Shown piece after piece: positions 25,401-37,400 of a stretch of DNA of 64,000 nucleotides. Both the position numbers and the translations under genes were made by a program. The DNA lies in the NCBI GenBank assembly GCA_007844125.1, contig CM017573.1, positions 4,422,230 through 4,486,229 on the forward strand, given 5' to 3'. Below the pieces are notes generated by a model, which did not search any database, had not been told where the DNA came from, and worked only from the letters and a program-made list of their open reading frames with translations. How positions within the stretch are numbered: position 1 is the first letter of the stretch; every line of letters starts with the position of its first letter. The stretch comes from Sinonovacula constricta. Taxonomy: Eukaryota; Mollusca; Bivalvia; Cardiida; Solecurtidae.

Positions 25401-28400
25401 TAAGGGGCTTGATGGCGCTGTGATCGAGTCCCTTCAAGGGGCCCCTGGATTAGGGTCAAGGCACAAGGGACCACAGCAGCAAACTATGGGTGAGAGAAAC
25501 AGTGTGACTGTGTTATTGTTTTCAAATGTACTCTGTCGTTAAGAGAAAAAATAGGCTGTTTAAAAATAAAGAGGTGGAGGGACAAGTGTGGGTTGAAAAG
25601 TGGTTTTTAAGAGGACTTTAAGAAAGAAAATGGTAAAAATAGAAAACGTAATTCTGGTGTTTGAAGTGTGGGGGGAGGTTAAATGTAATATTGTGATAAA
25701 AAAGTGAATGCCCTAAAATAGGACCTTACTAAATGGGCAACTTGAATATGATTAAGCTACATGTAATGTGACTATATACGGTGAAGCCTGTACTTCAAAG
25801 GTTTGATTGGGCTGTGATAAGCTACATTCCACCTTTACAGTCTTGATTGGACTAATTAGTTTCATTCCACTTTTAAAGGCTTGACTGGACTGTAATTAGT
25901 TAAAGGTCCAGTGCAAGGCAATAGAGAAATAATATCAGGTTAAAGATTTAAAAGTAAAGGAGTGAAGTCCTAAGTCTGTTTGAACTTTTTTCAATCAGTT
26001 AACTTCGTATTGTGATATAACAATTTATTTGGTAATTTTGTTTATTCAGCTCCAGTAATTCATCATGGAGTGATTTGTGATGGCTGCAGTAACACAATTG
26101 AAGGGGTACGATACAGGTGTGGGTAGGTAATCCCATTTAATTTGTTGCTTTTTCTGTCATATTTGTTCATGTTGAGATGAAACTTACATTTTTTATTCTT
26201 TGACAATGGCCAAGATTTCCTTTTCATAAGGGTTGTAAGGTTAATATGATGTCTGTTTTGGTATAATACAAAAGTCATATTTATAATGGTAACAGCCCTG
26301 GAATCCATTTTTAACATTAAATAAATGGAAGTGGAAAAATAAAACACAAATAATGGTTATCATGTTTGTAGCACAATTTTGTGTTCAAGTTTTATTCTTT
26401 TTCCAAACTTTTAACAGTCTATAAATCATTAACATTCTAAGCTTTAGTTCTTGAATACCCTACAATACCATCTACAGTAGGGCGCCCATGGCATGGTGAT
26501 AGAGTCGCTGATTTGTAACTCCTTTTCTCAGCATCTTACCACATGGGTTCAAGTCCAGTTCGTGATGAAAGACTTAATATGGGAAGGTCTTCCAGCTGAC
26601 TTGTAGCGCCAGTACTTCTACCCAGACATTTGTCTGGGAAAATCCTACACCAAACAGCTGGTCGTCGCTATAATGATCATAATTGGTCAATGTGATGTAT
26701 AACAACAACACAGGGCTGTCACAATATACAGATATATTGCGATGCTGAGTCCTACACCAAACAGCCGGTCGTCGCTATAATGATCATAATTGGTCAATGT
26801 GATGTATAACAACAACACAGGGCTGTCACAATATACAGATATATTGCGATGCTGAGTCCTACACCAAACAGCTGGTCGTCGCTATAATGATCATAATTGG
26901 TCAATGTGATGTCTAACAACAACACAGGGCTGTCACAATATACAGATATATTGCGATGCTGAGTCCTACACCAAACAGCCGGTCGTCACCATAATGATCA
27001 TAATTGGTCAATGTGATGTATAACAACAACACAGAGCTGTCACGATATACAGATATATTGCGATGCTGAGTGAAGTCGATACAGTACTGCGATACACAAT
27101 GGCCGTTCAGGTTTTGGCAATATTTTGTATAACTTGGTTGCTGCCAACCTTTTGTGCATCTAAAGTCAAAATGCTGATTTGATGCAATGTAACCAACTGA
27201 AAGTATATTCTGAAGTCAAATCCATGTCACTCTCCAAGGAGCATTCTCAAAAGCCAGTGTGATGCCGCCTACTTGATTTGCATTGGCAGTATGCCCTAGA
27301 AAAAAGTTTTAATTTACGTTTTTACTTTATTAGCACAATTTGATTGCTTCATTTAAGAAAGACGAATATTGGATGGAAGCATGAATTTTAACAGACATAC
27401 AATTTACTTTTAAGGGTCATATTGTTGTGAGATAGTTTGCAGAATACTTAGAACACTGTAATTTTGTTCAGCAAATTAATTGAAAGCAACAGTTGCAATT
27501 TGTAAACAACGTAACGGAGCCAGTTGATTCTTTTAAAAGAACAAAAATTGATATTTGGGACCACTTCTGCTGAAGGAGGACAGATCAACAAAGAAAATTG
27601 TTTAAGGAGTTACTTGTGTATCGTCATCACTGAAATTCACGGGGATCATCACACTACACTGCTGTGAAGTTTTGAAGTTATTTTGCTGTTTGTACTTTTT
27701 GACCTTGTTGTATTACTTTCTTGCTTCTGTTGACCTGTTGTGAAGCTTATGAAGCTATGTCATATTTTTTTTGGATGTTTGTTGTTCATTCTGCTAGTTA
27801 TGTTGAGTGCAATAGCTCCTTATAATAGTTTGTTCAAATATGCCAATATATTGTGGTACTTATTGGAATGTGCTGTTTCTATATCACAATAAATCATGGT
27901 AAGGTTCAAGCATGTTGTGACAGCCCTAATAACAAACAATCCCCTTCTACAGTAAAAATACACCCGTATTTTCAATAGCTCTTATTAGTGGTTTAAAGGT
28001 TTCATTTTTGTACAAGTCCTAAACCATAACAGTCTTTGAAACATATTTTGTTTTCAGCAACTGTGTGGACTTTGACCTGTGCCAAGATTGTGAGGATAAA
28101 CCCTACATACACGACCCAGATCATGTGTTCCTCAAACTCCGTCGACCTCTGATGGGTGTGGGGCTAGTAGATGGCGCAAGACTGCCACTGTTGAAGTACA
28201 TCTTATACCGGACACCAAAGCCACGCCGAACCAAACTTGTTGTTCCAATACCAGGAGAGGATAATGATGGAGAGTTTAGCGTCAGACTTGATAAGTAAGT
28301 AGATCTGTAATTGTAATTATTATTTTACTCCTTTGTTAGATTGACCTACAATAGATTACAGATTAGCTTGGTTGACTTATAATTCTTAAAGGTGTTCAGA

Positions 28401-31400
28401 AGTATTTATATTACTCCTGCATTTTAATTATACCCCCACCACAAAATGTGGGGGAGGGGCTATAATGGATTCCATTGTCCGTCCGTCCGTCCGTCGGTCC
28501 GTCTGTCTGTCTGTCCGTCCGTCCTTCTCCATTATCATGTCAGCTCTATAAATCCTATACCAATTGAAGGATTGTCTTCAAACTTGGCTGAAATGTTCAC
28601 CTCAACAAGGGGATGTGCAGAACCCATGTTGCCCATGTGTCAGCTCAAGGTCAAGGTCACAATTGAAGGTCAAATATCAAACAATCAAATATTAGACATT
28701 ATGTTGTGTCCGCTCTGTAAGTCCTACACTAATTGAAAGATTTTCTTTAATCTTGGCTCAAATGTTCACCTCAACAAGGGGATGTGCAGAACCCATGTTA
28801 CTCTTTTGCCGGCTTAAGGTCAAGGTCACACTTGAAGGTCAAAAATTGACTTAGAAAATATTCTTAAATTTTAACATGTATTTGAATATTTCTGAAACTA
28901 GAAAAGTATTTGCTTGAAACTTAAAATATATTTGAAGTGTCACAATTAGGATATGCAGGTCAAGTTTCATAACTCTGTATTGCATTTTGATAAAGTTATG
29001 CCCCTTTTAAGTCTTCTAATTTACATACAATCAAGTATAAGACAATATGTCGTGTCCGCTCTGTAAGTCCTACACTAATTGAAAGATTTTCTTTAATCTT
29101 GGCTCAAATGTTCACCTTAACAAGGGGATGTGCAGAACCCATGTTACTCTTTTGCCGGCTTAAGGTCAAGGTCACACTTGAAGGTCAAAAATTGACCTAG
29201 AAAATATTCTTAAATTTTAACATGTATTTGAATATTTCTGAAACTAGAAAAAGTATTTGCTTGAAACTTAAAATATATATGAAGTGTCACAATAAGGATA
29301 TGCAGGTCAAGTTTCATAACTCTGTATTGCATTTTGACAAAGTTATCCTTTAAGTCTTCAAATTTACATACAATCAAGCATTAGACAATATGTCGTGTCC
29401 GCTCTATAAATCCTATACTAATGGAAGAATTTTCTTCAAACTTTACTCAAATGTTCAACTTAACAAGGTTATGTGCAGAACCCATGTTACCTTTGTGCCG
29501 GCTTAAGGTCAAGGTCACACTTGAAGGTCAAAATTGACTTAGAAAATGTTCTTAAATTTTAACAAGTACTTGAATATTTCTGAAATTAGCACAGGTATTT
29601 GCTTGAAACTTAAAAGATATATGACATATCACAAGTAAGATATGCAGGTCAAGTTTCATAACTCTGTATTGCATTTTGACAAAGTTATGCCCCTTTTTAA
29701 GTCTTTTAATTTACTTACAATCAATACTAGACAATATGTCAGGTCCGCTCTATAAATTCTATACTAATGGAAGGATTTTCTTCAAACTTGACTCAAATGT
29801 TCACCCCAACTGGGCAATGTGCAGAACCCATCTTACCCTTGTACCAGCTTGGTCAAGGACATTGGTGGGGGTATAAATCGCATTCAGCGATAGTTCTAGT
29901 TTATACCTGATTATACTTTAAACCTTAATGTATTCAGCACTGTATTACTTACCCAAAATACAAAAAATACTTATTTATACCATTATAGTTGGATATCAGC
30001 ACATTTTTTTTATACAAAGAAGGAAAGAAGAGATGCATTTCTAGAGATACACATTCATCATCTCAACTTATTTTTGTCTTTTAGCGAGGTCAAAAGCCTT
30101 CATGCCAGAAGGGAAGAGAAAAGACGCATCAAAGATGAGAGAAAAATTGAGAAACTAAAGAAGAAGGAAGAAAAGCATAAGAGGAGATTGGAGTGTAGGC
30201 CCGTGTTCCCCATGAAGCGAGAGAAACTGGAGTTGTTGGAGGAAGACAAAAATACTGTCAGATATGACTTCTACAAGTAAGTGATGTAGGTTTAAATCTA
30301 TCTGTTGATGGATGATTTGGACACAAGTTGGTTTGGAAACAACTTGATTTGGAAACAAGTTGATAGTTGACTTGAAAACCAGTTGATTTGGAAACAAGTT
30401 GATAGTATTATGGTTGTTATGTTAAATTAGTATTCTATAAATGGCTATTCGTGAAATGTTAAAAACTGATTAAGCTGAAAATTTTAAGAATTGACTGAAT
30501 GGATATGGCTTTTTAGTTCCAGTACCAGTAGCACAGAAGTATTGCATACATGTTCAACTGTAAAAAGACATGTTCAATCGTAAAAGGACTTGAACATGTT
30601 ATACTTGGTCCATTTTTATGCACACACAAATTTTTTCTATAAAAAATGCAACTGCCATATGCTGTGATTTTACCCTGGCATCTTAGGATAGATTCATAGA
30701 CTTGTTAGTTATAACTATCATCTCAGCCCCTCACCATGTTGCTTCAGATGTTGTGTCTGGCATCTTTCTCCACTACAAGTCGCTGTAATTATGTAAATCA
30801 GCAAAGTAGTTTAAATTTGTCTTATACATTACTCGAAAGCAGCTATAGTACTAGATTTGCAGACTTGTAACTCTCCTGACTGGCTGCTTATCCTCTCACT
30901 GGGCTGGTTTGAGTTCTTCTCCGGTCAAAGAACTCATTGTGGGAAGGTCTTACAGTTGACCTGCATCGTGCCAATGGTTCTACCCAGACTTTTGTCTTGG
31001 TTCTTCCTCCACCGAAGTAGCTGGACAGCACTATAATGGCCGTAATGGGTCGTCCTGATGTATTTCAAAAATAAAAACACATAACTCAAATTGCATGGTT
31101 TTCAGGCTTCTGATGAGTGCCCAGTTCCTGCAGGATGAGTCAGTTCCTGACGGTACCCAGCTGCAGCCAGGCACCAAGTTTGTCAAGATCTGGAGGATGA
31201 AGAATGATGGAGATGGTCACTGGACTGACTCAACTAAGGTATAATTATTACATTTAAAGACTTATTTTTGAGGTTAGAACTGGTTATTAGAATATCGACT
31301 GTCATTTGGCAGCTGGGCATGAAAGTGATTTCCATTATGTATCTTTGGTCAGAATTGAGTTTAAATTCCTAAACTTATACATAGAAACTAACCATATAGA

Positions 31401-34400
31401 AAGAAGAAGTTTGTGATGACTTTCGGGGTCACTTTGGTCAAGGGCACTTTTATTAACAGTATTATTTTTCCTTAAAATAGATTGAGAAATGATTTGGTAT
31501 TAAGCTACCATATGGGAATAGAAAGTGAAGGTATTTGACTTTACAGGTTGTTTGCTTCCCTTTAATTTCCTTCTTCTTTACCAGCTTCAACTTCTGTGGG
31601 GCAACATTCCAACTACCACATACGAGGTGGCTGTGCCTCATGTGGCACCTGGAGAGGAAGGTGTCATCAGCATTGAGTTTGTGTCACCTGATAAACCAGG
31701 AGAGTATCAGAGCCATTGGAAGCTGTACGAGCATGGAATGCAGTTTGGGGCTCGCGTCTGGTGCTCTATTGTGGTCGTTGAAAGGGAGACACTAGAGCCA
31801 CCTACAGAGTTGAAGAAGGAGTCCCTGAAGATTGTGGATGATAAAGATGAAGGAGAGGAGGAAGAGCTGAAGAAAGAGACAGCTGAACAGGTGAGTTACC
31901 TTGTTGTGAAATGTTTGTAGTTGATGACTTTGTTTTATCTTAACAGAAAGACAATTGTGAGTGTAATCAGTAATTTATTTTATTTCACGAATTTGACTAG
32001 ATTTTAAGCATTGTATTTATGGCTTAAATGTAAGGTTTGAAACTAGATGCTATAACCCTTAGATTGGTTTCAAAAATGTAAAAAATATGCTACATTGCAG
32101 AGTAAAAAGAACAACCATACTATTTAATAACAAAACTATCTCAATTTCAGACGCCTTAAAAATGAATTTAACTGAATTTTTGTGTTCTTTACTTTTTATG
32201 TAATATTTAAACATTCCCTTTCTTCCAGACTACCCCTTTTTTTAATATTTTCTATATTTCTATTATTCTTTTTTTTTTTCTCCAGACTGAGCAGTTAGAA
32301 ATCACGTTCCGCCCCACTAAGGAGGAGCATTTGCGGGCCGTGTCTGTCAAAAACCTTGAACCAGTCATTGCTGACAAACAGGAACCAGTCTTTGGGGAGA
32401 ATCTGAGGGAACGAGTTCAACTTAACTGGGTACCAACCACCCTAGAAGAGCTCATGGAACCAGCGAAACAGGAAGTGGTACAGGTTAGACAACACTTGAT
32501 TAGTTTGTTGTGTATATTATTTAGCTGTTTGCAAAGTATTCTTTATAGTATCTATCAAAACTTTGAAAGCAAATCTTTATTTAAAGAAACTGTCCAAATT
32601 TTGAAAGCAAAAATAACAAAAAACCTTTGACAATCAGTGCTGTTTAAAGTTTAAATAACTGTTCATTCTTGTAACAACTCGGAATAGACAGAAAGACATT
32701 ACCTAGATTTGCAATAATGTTTTGTTCATTTAAACAGGCACTGTTGTTTAAAATAGATCAATACAGACTTTTTTGCCTTTTAAGTCTGCTTAAGTTTTGC
32801 TCTTTTTTACATTTATTGACATTTAATGAGGAAAAGATAACTATTTCTGGGTCTTGGGGTAGATAAAACAATCTGTCCTTTTTAGCTCACCTGAGCTCAA
32901 CATGCTCAAAGTGAGCATTTCTGATACCCCTTCGTTAGTCGTCTGTCGTTAACATTTTAGCTTGTGAACATGCTAGGGGCCACATTTTTTATGCAATCTT
33001 CATCAAACTTGGTTAGAATGTTAGTCTGCATGAAATCTTGGTTAAGTTCATTATTGGGACACTTGAGGTCAAAAAGTAGGTCATTAGGTCAAATCTTAGA
33101 AAAAGCTTGTGAACACACTAGAGGCCACATTTACAGGCCAATCTTCATCAGACTTGGTCAGAATGTTTAGCTGAAATAAATCTTAGATGAGTATGTTATT
33201 GGGTCATAGGGTTCAAAAAGTAGGTCACTAATTCAAATCTCAGAAAAAGCTTGTGAACACACTAGAGAAAGCATTTCTAACCCAATCTTCTCTAAAAATG
33301 GCCAGAATGTTTGCCTGCAAGAAATGTTGGGTGATTTGACAAGGTCATTTGAGGTCAACAACTACGTAAAAATGTCAAATTTTAGAAAAACCATGTGAAA
33401 GCACTAAGAGGCCACTTTGATGGCCCAATCTTCACTAAACTTGGCCAGAATGTTTGCCAGTATGAAATCCTACATATTTTTTGAAGTGGGTCATGTGGAT
33501 TCAGTAGGTGTAGGTAAAATTCTAGAAAATGTTATCAGCCCAGTGGCCACACTAATGATCCAATCTTCACCAAAGATTTCTAAAGAAAATAACTCTTAAT
33601 TACTTGACACCTCATATGAGCCTACTAAAAGCCTGTGTCCTTAGGTGAGCGCTTAAGGGCCATCATGGCCCTCTTGTTTAAAGTTAAAATTTTGAAGAAC
33701 TAAATGTTTACATGTTACATATATGTTGACAGCAATATACATTCCACATGTTGATAAATAAAATAAAAAAATAAAACATAAAAATCATTTGACGTCAAAA
33801 ATTGTATTCATGACCTTGAAAAAAAAAATTTGCCTTAACTATATCACAGGAACCAGCAACAGAAGAGTGTGTTGATATTAAGGAACAAGTGCAACAGAGC
33901 GTTGATACAGATGATTCAGAAGACAAATGTGGGAAGCAGAAAGTGGACAGCCATGAGATGAAAGGGAAGGAGGGCGGAGAGAGTTTGTCTGACGTTGAGT
34001 GTGGAGGAGGGTTTGTCATGTATGACCAAGCACCAGGAGAAGAACCAGTAGTGGAAGTGATGAACAAGGATAAGGTTTGTAAAAAAACACAAACTTTTTA
34101 CTGCCAATGAAAGGCATCATGTGGCAGTCACACTGTCCTTCTGTCCTCTTTTCCTGTCTCGAACAACATCTATTGTTTACACTAGTCAGCAGTGGTGAAT
34201 ATAGTTGGCAATCACAAGCCATCATTGTGAATATTATAGACCTCAGTTAATTGTCAGGGTAGAATAACAGACCAACAGAACCTGCAAATGTAAAGATTTG
34301 TTTGATTGGAGCCTGAAGCTTTACAATAAGAGCTTCTTACATGGTGTCAACTACATGTTGAAAGTGGCAGAAATCATTTAATTGAATAATATGTTCTTAT

Positions 34401-37400
34401 CTTTTTACTTGGTTTCTTTTGTGTCTATTCTTAATCTCAAAATGATTAGAAGCATGTATGCATTTGTACACCTAGTAGTTGGTATTTTCCCCTTTGAAGT
34501 TTGTGTTTTGCTCAAATATAATAAGCATATTTATTAATAGTCATTATAAAGCATATTTTAAAAAAAACATGCTGTTGCAGAACAGGATTAAAACCTAAGC
34601 CAGCAATGGGAAGTCAGTATCTTGAACCTGGGCTTAGGAGTTGTTGGGTGTTGATAAAATAAAACATTGAAGAACGAAAAAGATGTATGAATACGTAAGG
34701 TTGATTGATGCTTGATTTTTATGAGCATTTATGTTTTTCATCTTCAGAGTCGTAACCAGATGGAGTGTGACCTCAGTACGGCCGTGGCCCGACTCTCACT
34801 AGATACAGAGAGGAAGGATGGGGCAACTGTCTGCTCGATGACCCCAACTCCCACTAACACGCCCTTTGGTGAGTTACGATAACAACCTGGGTATTGCATA
34901 AAAGGTTCCTGTCAGTATCACACAATAGCCTTATTATAAAAAAAGAAAGAGATGTTGACTTGGTCACAATGGTGACTTTACATAGTTTGTTGAGCATGTA
35001 ATAAATTTGACAGAAATGTTATTGATACAAATCTTGACATGTATAATGGGGCTTCATTATTTATATTGTGTGTATCATTGAACTTGCTGGATATTTGAGA
35101 AAAATCGTGCTTTATTCATGTTAGTTGGTTACTATAATTTGTTTAAAATTCAAAATGGTTCATATATCTGTATCTCCTTTTTACTATAAGTAAGTCTATT
35201 GTAACACTAGATGTGACACCATTGAAAACCCCCAACCCTGAACCTGAGGATGAGACCGAAGACCAGTGTGACATGAAGCCCATATCCAACAGTAGCAGTG
35301 TTGAGTTTGTAGGCTGTGCCAGACGGTGAGGATCACGCTGTTACCACGGATACCATGACAGAATATATACAGCAGCGCATGGCCGGACTTGACCTTAAAC
35401 CTGGTAGGGTTGAGTGCTGTCTGGTTGTTTTTATAACGCTTAGCCACATGTATTGGTTCATATTTAATGATAAGACTTGTTAGCAGGTAGCGTAGATCAA
35501 ACAGCTCTCACGTTGGTTCATTTTGAAAAGCTTAATGTGGGAAGGTCTTCCAGTTGACCTGCAGTGTACTGATGGTTCTACCTGGTGTCTTCCTCCACCA
35601 AATGGCTGGACGTTGCTATAATGACCATAACTGGTGACTGTGATGTATTTCAAGAACAAAAGTAAACATATTTTTCTTTCAGCTTTAGACATTTATCGAA
35701 GTCCATGAATGATATGGATTATCATTTTCATCACTCCTTAAGAATCGAAACAAAAAATTAATTCTGTATTGAAGTATAGTATCAATAATGTACATTGTAA
35801 ACAATGCACTAATAAAAGATGTTTAGAATTGAAATTTTTCTGTCTTGTCTTGTAGATATTGACCTGGAGTCCGTCAGTAGCTACAGTGATGATGGTGATG
35901 ATGACTCGAGTCTCTCTGACAGTGATTACATCATCGTGCCAATGCCCGAATGTTTTGACATTTCTAGACCATTCATGTCACAGAGCATTCTCTCGAGTTA
36001 CTCCACGTCGACAGTGGATCGTATTGAGCGAGATTTCTCTCTGGAAGATAGTCACTTGATGACATATACTCAGAGTATGTCATGCTTTAGTAATTTTTAT
36101 TTTAACTTAACTTAGTTTATTTGCTTAAAGTTGGTTTTACTTTTTTTTTTAAAAAACTAAATGGTGGATGCTATTATGCCATGCTCTCTATTTTTAGGAC
36201 TTGGGGTATGCCCATGGCATAGTGATAGAGTCGCCGATTTATTACTTCAGTGACTGCTTAGCCTCCTGCCGTGTGGGTTAGAGTCACATTCAGGGTGAAG
36301 GACTTAATGTAAGAATGTCTTCCAGCTAACCTGCGGTGTGCCAGTGGTTTTGCCGAGACAAATGTCTAGGGGTTTTCCTCTGCTAAAACAGTTAAATGTC
36401 ACTATAATGATTCTTCTACATTGACCTGTGGAGTGCTGGTGATTCTATCACCATTTGTAGCATTCTTGGTCAAACAAAATAATAACTGGACATCACAAGT
36501 ATAATAATACTTGTTTTGGTATAATGTATCTATAACCAGACAACTTACCTTATTTACTGGCATTATCAGGAAGTAGCAGAGCAGTGTCGGTAGATGACAT
36601 CCTGTCGACTTCAGGGTCTCTTAGTGACAGGCCACTCAGCCCCACCCTCGGTCCAGTTGATGTCACAGATACCACCACAAGTAACATTGCTAGGGGATAA
36701 GGAAGGTAACCCAGAACCAAGTTACGGTCCTCAAGAGGGAGCAACAGGAACCAGCTGTGATGAACAAGGTGAGAAATATAATATATCTCATTTGTTTTGT
36801 TACTTTTTTGCTTATGAAAGGTTTGATTTTTTTACAGTAAATCAGTAATCCAGCTTCATACACAGCATTATTGTTCATAGCACTTACATATATTTTACAT
36901 ACCTTCATAACTCATTTTAGGCTGTCAAGTCTTTGAAACAGTCTTTGCACATATTATTCAATATCAAGCATTTAACCTGACATCATTTTATTATGATTGG
37001 CAAGCAAATTTAGTAGTCTGTGCTTTTAACAGAAGTAAATATATTAAACTGGAACTGGAAGAGTATGGTAATGTACTTACGTTTATGTACTGCACCATCT
37101 TGAAAGTTCTTTTTGTGTATATAAACTTAAACAGCTGGATGCTCTTGTTGACTCAAAGGTGAGGTATGGGGAATAGTTTTTCATTTGATATATGCTGATC
37201 CAGTCTTTACGTCAAGGGTCACATGCCTTTCAGATAATAGTAACCTCTGCCACCAAAAGGGAAATTCAGCAACAGGCTGAACTTAACTTGAAGGAGATTT
37301 TTAGTTTACCATTATAATTTATTCAATCGCTTAAGTCTAAGGAATGTTTACCTTTTTAAAAATAAATTGTTTTCATCTTGTTATATATTTGCCTTGACAC

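Noticed and set aside
35211..36768. NBR1 as a pseudogene because of the two frame breaks
   Set aside because: Twenty-one other exons are intact with consistent phases and conserved domains. Intron-containing structure and isolated one-base events fit assembly error better than decay.
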